Notes: a model not told the origin generated them from the sequence alone. DNA of 64,000 nt from Candidatus Methanoperedens nitratireducens (GCF_000685155.1 NZ_JMIY01000005.1:269698-333697), one strand, 5' to 3'; shown: positions 1-7,037, numbered from the stretch's first letter. Numbers and translations: made by a program.

Positions 1-94
1 ATTCGTCTTCAAAACAAACAGAATTGACGCTTAGATATTTATTCAAATCTGCGCAATAAAATCCGATAGTATGATGATTCTTTTCACCAGTCAT
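1..94 (-). CDS. Partial CDS running off the left edge, unknown function
   Basis: An ATG at 94-92 shares its A with the TAA stop of the upstream HNH gene (TAATG overlap). The frame stays open for 31 codons to the window edge and begins MTGEKNHHTIGFYCADL. The product is not recognised. It continues the minus-strand operon of the integrated element, so it is probably another accessory gene of that element. The support is the overlap geometry, seen at most junctions in this operon, and the open frame. Confidence 0.5.
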   Translation of the reverse strand, partial: MTGEKNHHTIGFYCADLNKYLSVNSVCFEDE

Positions 95-648
95 TATTTG
101 ATCTCCGTAGCAAGTTTTTTTTGATGAGGGCAATAGCCATGAAACCCAAGCACAGTGTTACAATTATAACAAAGAACCCTGTACCCATCGGGATAATTGT
201 TCGTTTTTAACCACCGATAAAAAGGAAATCCCGGCTGCAATTTTAATGATTTTCGATGTTGATTGCCACCACCATTTATATGATCAATGGTTAAAAACTC
301 AATATCCTCTATGCCGCAGCAATCACATTTTGCCGTTCCATGGGAGTAATAACTTAATACTTCTATTTTTAGGTTTAATCTTTGTATCCTAATACCTGCT
401 ATTTTTTTTATCCTTTGATCTGCGGTGAGAGGCCCCTTTGGTTTTCTATAAGGGTATTTTACATGATATCGGCAGAGCACCCACGCACGATAACACTCTT
501 TACATTTAGATCTATAATGGTTTTTATCTTTCTTATAAAACTCAGAAATATTTTTCTCTTGCTTACATTGTGAACAAACTTTTTTAGCCCACAGAGTCTT
601 TCCTTTTTTATTTTTATTCCACGGAGTATTTCCTTTTTTAAATACCAT
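94..648 (-). CDS. HNH homing-type endonuclease
   Basis: Predicted HNH-fold nuclease that cuts double-stranded DNA; such genes are common as selfish or packaging-linked genes in phages. Two zinc-binding pairs near the N-terminus (CSQC and CKEC) are followed by CDCCG, the core TIDHINGGGNQHR, and LCYNCN near the C-terminus. That is the layout of phage HNH proteins with a bound zinc. The frame is open up to an ATG at 768, but I prefer the ATG at 648. It has a GAAGGTG ribosome site just upstream, and the protein then starts MVFKKGNTPWNKNKKG, the usual opening of this family (184 aa). The extra 40 codons carry a second copy of the same GTTCAGAAGGTGC sequence. Confidence 0.8.
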   Translation of the reverse strand: MVFKKGNTPWNKNKKGKTLWAKKVCSQCKQEKNISEFYKKDKNHYRSKCKECYRAWVLCRYHVKYPYRKPKGPLTADQRIKKIAGIRIQRLNLKIEVLSYYSHGTAKCDCCGIEDIEFLTIDHINGGGNQHRKSLKLQPGFPFYRWLKTNNYPDGYRVLCYNCNTVLGFHGYCPHQKKLATEIK

Positions 649-768
649 ATTGGCACCTTCTGAACAGTAAGTATTATACCCCATATCGTATATATAAGTT
701 ATTGAGGTTGGAATAAGTGCACCTTCTGAACAATTGTGCTCTTTTAATCCAACCTCGAATCTATTCAT

Positions 769-876
769 TTAAGTTGCTCCTGTCGCTTTTCTAACACCCG
801 CTGCCATTCTTATTCTCACACCTGCACTGCTCATGATACCCAGTCCCCCACAGTCAGCACAGTTCTTACAACCCAT
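769..876 (-). CDS. Small cysteine-rich protein, uncertain frame
   Basis: Short open frame starting MGCKNCADCGGLG, a CxxCxxC cluster that could bind zinc, followed by a basic tail. The stop TAA lies directly before the ATG at 768. The frame is open further upstream, to 1005. A competing reading is a 21-codon frame in the same register starting at 834, coupled by an ATGA overlap to the ORF at 831-965. I cannot decide between the two, and neither is recognised as a family. Confidence 0.3.
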   Translation of the reverse strand: MGCKNCADCGGLGIMSSAGVRIRMAAGVRKATGAT

Positions 877-965
877 CTGCAGATTGTGATATCCAGATAG
901 ATTAGCTGATACCCTCTCGCGGTCAGGCTCAGTCGCAGATAATATCTTCCGAACTCGATCGGCAT
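831..965 (-). CDS. Small hypothetical protein (44 aa)
   Basis: The ATG at 965 shares its A with the TAA of the ASCH-like gene (TAATG). The stop overlaps a following ATG (ATGA at 831-834). The sequence (MPIEFGRYYLRLSLTARG...) shows no recognised domain. It is called only because it keeps the stop-start overlap rule of the operon. It overlaps the cysteine-rich frame at 769-876, so only one of the two may be real. Confidence 0.4.
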   Translation of the reverse strand: MPIEFGRYYLRLSLTARGYQLIYLDITICRWVVRTVLTVGDWVS

Positions 966-1480
966 TATGTACCTTCCTGCTCCGGCTTAACCCAGTCCGG
1001 CTCAAATGTAATTATGTCCCATTCGAGCTCTTTCCACGCAGGCCCCCACGACTTAGAAAACCACGTATCGGCCTCTTCAAAGCTGTTGAAGCCGTCAGCA
1101 ACGGCCCAATCATTCAGCGCACCATCCGACCATTTCCACATCAACGGTTCGTAATTAGCTATCTCATATTCAGGAATGTTATCGCTATGTCGCGCCTTGA
1201 TGATAGAAGTAATTTCAGCCTTACCAAAGAAATGGGTGTAACTCGCACAACCACCGCCAGCCACATCATATAGATACGGATGCTCTTCTAAAAACAAGCA
1301 TTTCTTACCATGCGGAACCAAGCAGTTACTACAGCTTTTCTTTTGCCTCGGTTTGTAGTAACAGTATAAAATATCTTCTACTTTTAGCGGCGTTTTCCTG
1401 GGCAGCCTAGTCGTCTGTCTCTTCCTGCCGTCAAGTATTAGCGGAACTTGAAAATCAATAGAAAAAGGCATCAGCGGCAT
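965..1480 (-). CDS. ASCH/PUA-like domain protein
   Basis: 171-aa protein resembling phage and archaeal ASCH-domain proteins, a PUA-related fold thought to bind RNA or nucleotides. The N-terminus has FQVPLILDGRKRQTTR, a typical ASCH opening with a basic-Thr-Thr-Arg turn, then VEDILYCYY. The C-terminus has ADGF-SFEEADTWF and LEWDIITF, the usual closing strand. A Cys cluster (CSNC...KKC) is inserted in the middle. The start is set at the ATG at 1480, which overlaps the stop of the preceding 47-codon gene (TAATG); a frame-compatible ATG at 1507 is less likely. Its role in the element is unknown. Confidence 0.65.
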   Translation of the reverse strand: MPLMPFSIDFQVPLILDGRKRQTTRLPRKTPLKVEDILYCYYKPRQKKSCSNCLVPHGKKCLFLEEHPYLYDVAGGGCASYTHFFGKAEITSIIKARHSDNIPEYEIANYEPLMWKWSDGALNDWAVADGFNSFEEADTWFSKSWGPAWKELEWDIITFEPDWVKPEQEGT

Positions 1481-1623
1481 TATATCCCTCTCGCGACGAT
1501 CGGACATCTGAATATTTTCTCTCGCCTATCTAGGCGCTCTTTGATCTCGCTGCAATACCGCAGCAGCTCGCAATCGCATGTTGCAAGCGTTGTCCTGCGC
1601 CGCCCATGTGCTTTGCTGCTCAT
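1480..1623 (-). CDS. Small hypothetical protein (47 aa)
   Basis: The frame begins with an ATG in an ATGA overlap with the upstream zinc-ribbon gene and ends in a TAATG overlap with the ASCH-like gene. The sequence starts MSSKAHGRRRTTLATCDCEL and has four cysteines and many charged residues. Not recognised. Its reality rests on the double overlap geometry. Confidence 0.5.
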   Translation of the reverse strand: MSSKAHGRRRTTLATCDCELLRYCSEIKERLDRREKIFRCPIVARGI

Positions 1624-1772
1624 GCGCTCACCGCCCCTTTCATTTTTCGTACTGCTTTTATATCTCCTTCACAGCACCGTGAGCAGAAATGCAGTTCCAG
1701 AGAAGGCTTAGTCCCGCCCCGTATCTCTCTGCCGCACAGCTCGCATTTGAGTACCTTACACTTGCGCCCCAT
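1620..1772 (-). CDS. Small zinc-ribbon-like protein (50 aa)
   Basis: Six-cysteine miniprotein with CELCG near the N-terminus and CSRCC near the middle, spaced like a treble-clef or ribbon zinc site. The start shares its A with the stop of the upstream gene (TAATG at 1770-1774). The stop overlaps the next start (ATGA). Miniproteins of this type are common in phage early operons, but no specific role can be assigned. Confidence 0.55.
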   Translation of the reverse strand: MGRKCKVLKCELCGREIRGGTKPSLELHFCSRCCEGDIKAVRKMKGAVSA

Positions 1773-1966
1773 TATATCTCTCCGCATATCATCCAATCAT
1801 CTTCCTGATCTTTCGGCACTACTACGCGCACGAACCTGCATTCTCCTGCCTTACACGGCTCGCATTCTTTCGCATCAACAGGCTCTACCTGTCCTGATGG
1901 CCAGTGCTCGCACGCAGCGCAGGCATGGCCATGGCCGAAGTGATCGATATTGCCACAGCGTGACAT
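1772..1966 (-). CDS. Small cysteine/histidine-rich protein (64 aa)
   Basis: The protein begins MSRCGNIDHFGHGHACAACE and later has CEPCKAGECRF, giving six further cysteines suitable for two small zinc sites. The gene is coupled by TAATG overlaps both upstream and downstream. The family is not recognised. Its position in a run of Cys-rich micro-genes suggests a nucleic-acid-binding or host-takeover role, which is inference only. Confidence 0.55.
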   Translation of the reverse strand: MSRCGNIDHFGHGHACAACEHWPSGQVEPVDAKECEPCKAGECRFVRVVVPKDQEDDWMICGEI

Positions 1967-2112
1967 TAATCCTCTTCAATCCACTGCGCATGAAGATTAC
2001 CAATCAGGCATCCACAGTTAAGCTGATATCCATCTTGAATCTCTACTTTGCACCCAAGACCACAATTCTCAACGGTTTTCGAATGAAGCGTACCCACACA
2101 TATGTATTTCAT
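1966..2112 (-). CDS. Small hypothetical protein (48 aa)
   Basis: Starts MKYICVGTLHSKTVENCG with an ATG in an ATGA overlap with the upstream gene (2109-2112). Ends in a TAATG overlap at 1966. It has four cysteines. The purine-rich run GAGGGGGGG precedes the start and may act as a ribosome site. No recognised domain. Confidence 0.5.
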   Translation of the reverse strand: MKYICVGTLHSKTVENCGLGCKVEIQDGYQLNCGCLIGNLHAQWIEED

Positions 2113-2807
2113 CTTACCCCCCCCTCTGCTTTTTCAGCCCGCCACTTATCCTGCTTTTCCCTTGCTATCTCTCGAAGCCGTTCTATGCGTGCTGATTTTT
2201 CAGTATTCTCTGTCTTCTCTTGATCCTCTGCAGGATCTGAATCTACATTTCCCAGCTTCGACAGATCGATTTCATTCAGACATGTCCGGATTATTGTGCG
2301 CTTGTTGCTTGAAAGACTACCTGTTGCGATATTGAAATCTTTTTTGCTTTTGAGCTGCAGCACTTTCAGCCGCTTCAAGCTTTCCATGTCTACCCACATG
2401 GCAACGTCGTACCCCTCTTTTGCAATGCGAAGCGATCTACCTGACTGGTGTACAGTCGTCTTTCCGAATCGCTTTTCAGGAACGCTTTGCCAATAAAAAT
2501 GCGCGCATTCCTGGAAGCTGAACTGTGTTGTATCGCATGATACAATATTCGATACCTTATTCGTCACATCGTTTGATACATCATGCACACGATCGGTAAT
2601 CAGATGCTTTGCTCTCCCTTCTTGCATGACCGACTCAGGCAGAGGCACAGGTTCATGCGCTTTCTCGCAGCTTGCGTTCAGCATGAAGATCTCTCTTACT
2701 TTCTCGATCATATTCGTGCCTGTGCTGATCGCGTAGCTCTTGCCGCCGTCTTCTTCTACTAGAAAGCCTTCATCAAGCTGTTCTATCGAAACTGATATGT
2801 GGCTCAT
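2109..2807 (-). CDS. Hypothetical element protein (232 aa)
   Basis: Not recognised. The N-terminal half has a compact patterned region (DGGKSYAISTGTNMIEKVREIF), the middle holds basic and aromatic segments, and the C-terminal 40 residues are a highly charged helix likely to form a coiled coil. The start is placed at the ATG at 2807, which has a clear GGAGGGAT ribosome site. The frame extends 11 codons further, to 2840, without such a site. It is coupled to neighbours on both sides. Confidence 0.6.
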   Translation of the reverse strand: MSHISVSIEQLDEGFLVEEDGGKSYAISTGTNMIEKVREIFMLNASCEKAHEPVPLPESVMQEGRAKHLITDRVHDVSNDVTNKVSNIVSCDTTQFSFQECAHFYWQSVPEKRFGKTTVHQSGRSLRIAKEGYDVAMWVDMESLKRLKVLQLKSKKDFNIATGSLSSNKRTIIRTCLNEIDLSKLGNVDSDPAEDQEKTENTEKSARIERLREIAREKQDKWRAEKAEGGVR

Positions 2808-2808
2808 G

Positions 2809-2982
2809 CTATCCCTCCTTAGCAACAGAGTAAGGAGCATCTGGCGCCGCTATGATCACGCCCTCGATCTTGAGTACCGGCCTGTCGCATTCCTGGAAGC
2901 TGTCGCACTCACTTACCTCAAGCGCAACATTCTCATAATTGCCGAGATTGACAGTTACACGCTTTGAGAATTTAGGAGGTAT
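2809..2982 (-). CDS. Small hypothetical protein with apparent ATA start (57 aa)
   Basis: Open frame reading (I/M)PPKFSKRVTVNLGNYENVALEV and ending SVAKEG just before the next gene's ribosome site. It has no ATG, GTG or TTG between the upstream in-frame stop and the body of the protein. The codon at 2982-2980 is ATA. It sits exactly where ATG sits in the neighbours (TAATA instead of TAATG, sharing the A of the stop), with AGGAGG seven bases upstream. Either AUA is used, or the start codon has mutated and the gene is weakly expressed or dead. Confidence 0.5.
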   Translation of the reverse strand: MPPKFSKRVTVNLGNYENVALEVSECDSFQECDRPVLKIEGVIIAAPDAPYSVAKEG

Positions 2983-4490
2983 TAGATCGCCTCCTTCGCA
3001 GCAGTCTCTGGATAATACTCAGCTTCTATATCCCTGATCTCCATTTCGCTCTCAGGTGCAGCTAATGCAAGCCTTGCCGTGTTCTCAAGCTCTATGATCT
3101 GTGCCCTCATCGCCCCTTGATATTTCGATACCTCAACAGTAGTCTGCAGGAGCTGCTGCGCTGTGCCGTCAAATTCTACATTCACCACATAGATCGTCTG
3201 TGTAGTGGGGCTGTCCTTTGGCTGCACCGTCATAGGCGATACTGTCAGCTTCAAAGGGATCATCGCCAGCACTCCGCCTGTAAGTGACCGCAGGAAGAAC
3301 AGCGAAGATAGTATAGACTTGATCGAATTGTACGAAGTCGTACGGAACTTATACACCCCACCGAGCCGGGGCGATTGCGTGAGGATTGCACTCAGAATGC
3401 CATTTGGCTTGCATTTTTTCTGCTGGAAATCCTGGCACGCGTCAGGATTGCACTCTATCGTATCGCCATCGATGTTTTTAGCCTGCTGGCCGTCCCCCTG
3501 GCATAAGCACTTGCCACCCCGGTAATAGTTGTACCTTGTCACGAAGTTCAGCGTCGGGTCATTGTACAGCAGCATTATGTCGAGAGACTTCGGATTTTCA
3601 CCAAGCGCCTGCATTATTTGATCAGGTATGAAATCCCCTTTTTCGTCCCGTAGAACTGACACCACCTCGAAGTGGTCAAACTTCTCCGGCAGCCTAAATT
3701 GCTTTCCGCCAGACGATTCTTTCATTGCGCCCTTGCGCCCTATCTTGATCTTCCCGATCTCCTTGAGCTGCGGGATGAAGCCTTTGATCATGCTGCCCTG
3801 TGGCGTATATGTCCTAACTGGCAAGCGTGCATCTGGCTTGAACGGGTTGGTTGTAGTCGGCAGTTGATTTTTGAATACTCTTGGTGCTATCTCTGTAGCC
3901 TGCTTCTTCACGAAAGGCTCGGCGCCTTCTGGCCTCTCATGCGGCATCGGGTATGTTTCTACTCCCGGTTTTGGTTTCTCAGGTTCTGCGGCCGTGGCTT
4001 CATGCCCCTTAGCCGCCTTATCTTCTGCTTTTTTCTCTTCAGTATGTTTCTCTTCATGTTGCTCCTGAGGCGCTGGCTGCGTCTCCTTCTTTCCGTTTTT
4101 GCCAGCGCCGTTCTTGCTTTTCAAGAGGGCTTCTATCTCTTGCTTCAATCCCTCTAACTCAGTTATACCGTGCCCTTCTGTGACTCTTTCGCCGTCAGGT
4201 CTCAGTATCCCAATCTCAAAAGACACCGGGAGCCTGGTGATATCCACGAACCGCTTATGTGGAAAATTGCCTTTCGTGTACAGGTTCTGATTACCGCCGT
4301 GCTGCTCATACCCTTCTTGTTCAAGCTTTCGCCGGACCTTGACCTTCACAGGCACAAGCTGCTCTGCGCTTTTCGCCATCTCCTCACCCGCATGTTTCGG
4401 GCAGAACGGATTTCCAAGTAGCTTGATCGTACTCTCTGCCTGGCTCTGCGATATTGCGCCGCAGCCATCAACATTACAGTAGAATACCAT
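2982..4490 (-). CDS. Gp3-like (recombination directionality factor-like) protein
   Basis: 502-aa protein. Residues ~1-110 begin with a CNVDGCG...CPKH zinc-binding segment. Residues ~130-200 are a charged, Pro/Ala/Lys/Glu-rich linker. Residues ~220-430 match, from memory, the Gp3-like family PF18897 (phiC31 gp3-type): a conserved Cys cluster CLCQGDG...CNPDACQDFQQKKCKP, then GGVYKFRTTSYNSI and LTGGVLAMIPLKLTV. Members are found in phage recombination or replication modules; in phiC31 the prototype switches integrase direction. The start overlaps the upstream stop (TAATG at 4488-4492). Its exact role here is inference; it could equally be a DNA-binding replication protein. Confidence 0.65.
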   Translation of the reverse strand: MVFYCNVDGCGAISQSQAESTIKLLGNPFCPKHAGEEMAKSAEQLVPVKVKVRRKLEQEGYEQHGGNQNLYTKGNFPHKRFVDITRLPVSFEIGILRPDGERVTEGHGITELEGLKQEIEALLKSKNGAGKNGKKETQPAPQEQHEEKHTEEKKAEDKAAKGHEATAAEPEKPKPGVETYPMPHERPEGAEPFVKKQATEIAPRVFKNQLPTTTNPFKPDARLPVRTYTPQGSMIKGFIPQLKEIGKIKIGRKGAMKESSGGKQFRLPEKFDHFEVVSVLRDEKGDFIPDQIMQALGENPKSLDIMLLYNDPTLNFVTRYNYYRGGKCLCQGDGQQAKNIDGDTIECNPDACQDFQQKKCKPNGILSAILTQSPRLGGVYKFRTTSYNSIKSILSSLFFLRSLTGGVLAMIPLKLTVSPMTVQPKDSPTTQTIYVVNVEFDGTAQQLLQTTVEVSKYQGAMRAQIIELENTARLALAAPESEMEIRDIEAEYYPETAAKEAI

Positions 4491-5071
4491 TATTTCCCTC
4501 CTGCAATCTGCGCTATACTCTGATATGCCCTGAAAAGATTGTTCAGATATTCAAGCTCTATCTGCTCAACCCGCAGCTCTCGCTCTTTCAAGCCCAGTCC
4601 GTTCAGCTTAAGCAGATAGTCCTCATTATCTCGCAGTCCCTGCTCTGTTGCCAACTTCCTTGTTTGCTCATTCGTGAATTTCGGCTTTCCGTTCTCTGTT
4701 GCGCTAAGAACAAGCTCAAGCGCATCGTTCCTGATATCCGCTATCTGCAATCTCAGTACTTCGATATCGTTATAAATGCCAGCAACAGCTTCGCTCTGCT
4801 CTTGGATCTCTTTAGGCAGTTCAAGTAGCTTGATCACCGCCGCACTTGCATTCTCTGTTTTGCCCTCATCAAACGCAGCCCTGACGAGACGCTGCACCTG
4901 CTCAGGGCGATATAGATTTGCAAGAGATTCACCATCCTTAAGAGCTTCATCGATCTGTTGAATCAATTTAGAATAGTATCCCTTGTGAAAGGTATCCTCG
5001 TCTGCGATATCGGCAAGCTCTGTAATTTCTTTTCTTGCAGCCTCCAGCGCCGCCCTCATTTGGTCGCTCAT
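4490..5071 (-). CDS. Coiled-coil element protein, unknown function
   Basis: 193-aa, largely helical, Glu/Leu/Ala-rich protein with heptad-like patterning in two blocks (residues ~85-125 and ~150-185). No catalytic motif is visible. It lies immediately upstream of the Gp3-like gene and is coupled to it by a TAATG overlap, so it may work with it in recombination or replication. That link comes from context only. Confidence 0.6.
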   Translation of the reverse strand: MSDQMRAALEAARKEITELADIADEDTFHKGYYSKLIQQIDEALKDGESLANLYRPEQVQRLVRAAFDEGKTENASAAVIKLLELPKEIQEQSEAVAGIYNDIEVLRLQIADIRNDALELVLSATENGKPKFTNEQTRKLATEQGLRDNEDYLLKLNGLGLKERELRVEQIELEYLNNLFRAYQSIAQIAGGK

Positions 5072-5073
5072 AC

Positions 5074-5244
5074 CTATGCCCTCTGCTCTATCGCTCTTGT
5101 TTTCAGAACAGGTCTGATAGCTGCTGAGATTGCCCAGATGGGGCAGCCTTGCTTAGCTGTATCATCACCGTTGCACTGTATCGGGGAATGCTCATATTGT
5201 ACACCATAGCAGCAAAGTGCAGCTACAGAAAAATTGCAGTTCAT
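5074..5244 (-). CDS. Small cysteine-containing protein (56 aa)
   Basis: Starts MNCNFSVAALCCYGVQYE. The ATG at 5244 is in an ATGA overlap with the upstream stop, and the TAG lies two bases before the next ATG. Five cysteines and a CNGDD...CPIW segment suggest a small metal-binding fold. Not recognised. Confidence 0.5.
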   Translation of the reverse strand: MNCNFSVAALCCYGVQYEHSPIQCNGDDTAKQGCPIWAISAAIRPVLKTRAIEQRA

Positions 5245-5540
5245 GCTTCCACCTCAGCGCACATCACAGTAAGCCCATGCTGTCGTGCCAGGTCTGAAAA
5301 CACAGGCTGCTTGATCTGCGGTATTTTATATATCATCCCGCGCTCTGGATCAACCCGCACCTGTTCCGCTGTTGGGATTTCGTCAAGCACTTCAGGATAG
5401 AAATCATAGATATCCTGCAATCTGCCATATACCGAAACTTCTATATTCTTTCTCGATGCATTATTCATGGGTACAGCCCCTGCTCTTCTAATCAGATGCT
5501 GTGCCCTTACATTTTCGTTCAATCTCATTCTCATTCTCAT
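5241..5540 (-). CDS. Hypothetical element protein (99 aa)
   Basis: A strong AAGGTGAATTG ribosome site precedes the ATG at 5540. The first codons are a hexanucleotide repeat (three ATGAGA-like units) encoding MRMRMR. This repeat also gives alternative in-frame starts 6 or 12 bases downstream and could slip during replication. The rest (VSVYGRLQDIYDFYPEVLDE...) has no recognised domain. Confidence 0.55.
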   Translation of the reverse strand: MRMRMRLNENVRAQHLIRRAGAVPMNNASRKNIEVSVYGRLQDIYDFYPEVLDEIPTAEQVRVDPERGMIYKIPQIKQPVFSDLARQHGLTVMCAEVEA

Positions 5541-5561
5541 TCAATTCACCTTCTTGTTGCA

Positions 5562-5604
5562 TTCTCCCGTTTAGAAGGGGAGAACTCCCTGCTATGGCAG
5601 GGAG
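5562..5604 (-). terminator. Two adjacent hairpins after the methyltransferase gene
   Basis: CTCCCTGC-TATG-GCAGGGAG (5585-5604) is a perfect 8-bp stem with a 4-base loop that contains the TAG stop of the methyltransferase gene. Immediately downstream, TTCTCCC/GGGAGAA (5562-5584) forms a second 7-bp stem. No T-tract follows on the minus strand, so attenuation, RNA processing or mRNA stabilisation is as likely as termination. Confidence 0.5.
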
Positions 5605-6227
5605 CCGCATAGCGTAGGGTCACCATTACGTGTCACTGCTATACTTTCATGAAGCTCCGAAGAGCCATGACTGTTAATAATTTTCTCAACTGCTGTGCAT
5701 ATCGCCAGTGACAGACCGTAAGGAACATGTGCCCTTTCTGCAACACTATCTTTGCTCAGCCCCCATGTCGCCTTAATGAATGATACTGGCTTATCATTTG
5801 CAGGAACAGGAGATATAAACTCAGGGAACACACCCCAGAGATCAGTCGGTTTCTTGGAGAAATAACCATAATCAGAATAATTGACCGTAATCACAGGTTT
5901 TCCTATAAAGTGCCTCAGGCAGCCCTTTGGATTTTCAATTAACCAGAATTCCGGCTTCGCTTCACTCACTATCCGAAAGCAAGCCTGAACGATACTCAAA
6001 TCAGGGGTTCTGTATTTACAAGCACCCAGTCGGTAGTTTGCTATACTGAATTCAGTGCATGGCGGGCTGAACCACATGAAATCGTAATGCTTCTCAGGAT
6101 GAAATTCCCGAATATCGCAAACATAAGTATGCTCACCTTCGATATCAAGAGTCTCAACAGTGTTGCCTCTGTCAGCGAATGCCTTTGTCGCCGATCCCGT
6201 GCCTGCGCAGCCGTCAAAAACTAACAT
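5592..6227 (-). CDS. Small phage-type DNA cytosine-5 methyltransferase
   Basis: Methylates cytosine C5 in DNA, probably for element self-protection. AdoMet motif I is FDGCAGTGSATKAF near the N-terminus. The catalytic Pro-Cys is in SPPCTEF at about residue 55, and ENPKG at about residue 98 is motif VI. At 211 aa it is much shorter than host Dcm enzymes (over 300 aa) and matches compact phage methyltransferases with a minimal target-recognition part. GAGGTG precedes the ATG. No cognate restriction gene lies next to it. Confidence 0.8.
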   Translation of the reverse strand: MLVFDGCAGTGSATKAFADRGNTVETLDIEGEHTYVCDIREFHPEKHYDFMWFSPPCTEFSIANYRLGACKYRTPDLSIVQACFRIVSEAKPEFWLIENPKGCLRHFIGKPVITVNYSDYGYFSKKPTDLWGVFPEFISPVPANDKPVSFIKATWGLSKDSVAERAHVPYGLSLAICTAVEKIINSHGSSELHESIAVTRNGDPTLCGSLP

Positions 6228-6329
6228 GCTGCACCTCTTATTGCTGAACGACCAGGAAATAGCGCAGACCTGCGCAATAAATAATCATGATAATCAGGAG
6301 TGGCATGGGGAAAAATTATAAAAGCCATG

Positions 6330-6700
6330 CCTTGTGGCCTATCCTGAAAGGCCGTGATAGCACTACTCAATAATACACTAGCCTGGGACGCCCTGACTTC
6401 AAGGGCGGTGCTATCTGCTAATAGATCATCGTGAAAAGTAAGGGAGAAGGCGGGATTGAGGTGGTGGTGTAAAATTAAACCCGCCTTCTCCATAGGGGGT
6501 GAGCCGTGGTGCTCAAGAGAGTGTTGGGTAGAAAAAGAGCTCACCACGGCCTCCTGCTCAGGAACTGTGGGAAACCTGGCAGGAAATGACCCGGCGGACT
6601 CGCACCGTCTGAACTGCTTTCAGTCAGGTCAGAATTTGCGAAAGCCGGGTGGGGATTAGGGGTTAGTCGATCTTGAAAAAAGCCAGCTTTCGCAACGGAC
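6330..6700. other. Hairpin-rich, mostly non-coding stretch
   Basis: Five inverted repeats follow each other: 6336-6340/6349-6353; 6389-6394/6402-6407 (CGCCCT/AGGGCG); 6443-6454/6480-6491 (perfect 12 bp, GGAGAAGGCGGG); 6503-6511/6542-6550 (GCCGTGGTG/CACCACGGC); and 6636-6645/6686-6695 (TTGCGAAAGC/GCTTTCGCAA). The left part (6228-6540) has no convincing gene, only a possible 22-codon frame at 6238-6306. Such density of stems fits a structured RNA, an origin or an integration region. Confidence 0.5.
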
Positions 6701-6831
6701 TCTAGCGGAATCGAACCGCTATGATGTGCACCAGCCGAGCCTGTGTTTATATTTCTATTGAGATATAAGTAGCATCCAGAGCATTTACCTTCCTGGCAAC
6801 TGCTGCTGTATTTGCACCAACTACCTTTCAT
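6541..6831 (-). CDS. Cys-rich small protein, uncertain C-terminus
   Basis: The ATG at 6831 is in an ATGA overlap with the preceding membrane-peptide gene and has GAGAGG upstream. The protein starts MKGSWCKYSSSCQEGKCSGC, so the start region looks genuinely coding. Further on, the frame runs through the T-arm-like sequence and two inverted repeats and becomes low-complexity. The 3' half may therefore not be the original gene; it could be a truncated gene fused to non-coding sequence. Confidence 0.35.
   Translation of the reverse strand: MKGSWCKYSSSCQEGKCSGCYLYLNRNINTGSAGAHHSGSIPLESVAKAGFFQDRLTPNPHPAFANSDLTESSSDGASPPGHFLPGFPQFLSRRPW
6704..6728 (-). other. tRNA T-arm plus acceptor-like 3' fragment
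   Basis: On the minus strand AGCGG-TTCGATT-CCGCT is a perfect 5-bp stem with a canonical 7-base T-loop. It is followed by AGAGTCC-G, which would serve as a 7-base acceptor strand plus discriminator. No matching GGACTCT 5' half and no anticodon arm exist nearby (the best upstream candidate, GGATGCT, leaves a mismatch). The shape is that of a tRNA 3' end of the kind archaeal integrases use as attachment site, but it may be fortuitous. Coordinates are accurate to within a few bases. Confidence 0.35.
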
Positions 6832-6917
6832 CCTCTCACCGCCAGCACAAGAACGAGAATGTACAGCTCTACCATGATAATTGCGAAGAGACCGACCGCA
6901 GCCATTTTAAGCGACAT
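6828..6917 (-). CDS. Single-helix membrane peptide (29 aa)
   Basis: MSLKMAAVGLFAIIMVELYI followed by LVLVLAVRG: one hydrophobic helix of about 20 residues with charged ends. It starts one base after the TGA of the upstream gene and ends in an ATGA overlap. Small membrane peptides recur in this operon (7037-7120, 8233-8313). Function unknown; holin-like or envelope roles are speculation. Confidence 0.5.
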   Translation of the reverse strand: MSLKMAAVGLFAIIMVELYILVLVLAVRG

Positions 6918-7037
6918 TCAATTCACCCCGATCAATGGGATATCCTCAATTGGAGTACGGTCATCTTCATCAACGAGCGAGAGGGTGTACACGAATAGCC
7001 CGCGCAGGCAGTTCTCACCCATGTTCTTCTCAGCCAT
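6918..7037 (-). CDS. Small acidic protein (39 aa)
   Basis: Begins MAEKNMGENCLRGLFVYTL and ends DIPLIGVN. It is coupled to the upstream membrane peptide by a TGATG overlap, and its stop lies directly before the next ATG. Not recognised; called from operon geometry. Confidence 0.45.
   Translation of the reverse strand: MAEKNMGENCLRGLFVYTLSLVDEDDRTPIEDIPLIGVN

Noticed and set aside
1448..2335. Plus-strand frames of 77-205 codons in the left region
   Set aside because: They lie opposite the tightly overlapping minus-strand micro-genes and have no protein features or ribosome sites.
6238..6306. Possible 22-codon membrane peptide (MPLLIIMIIYCAGLRYFLVV...)
   Set aside because: Hydrophobic and just upstream of the methyltransferase gene, but it has no ribosome site and no overlap coupling. 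Too weak to list.
6221..6547. 108-codon minus-strand frame starting at GTG and ending inside the methyltransferase start
   Set aside because: It crosses several inverted repeats, has no ribosome site and shows unnatural composition; the stem structures explain the sequence better.
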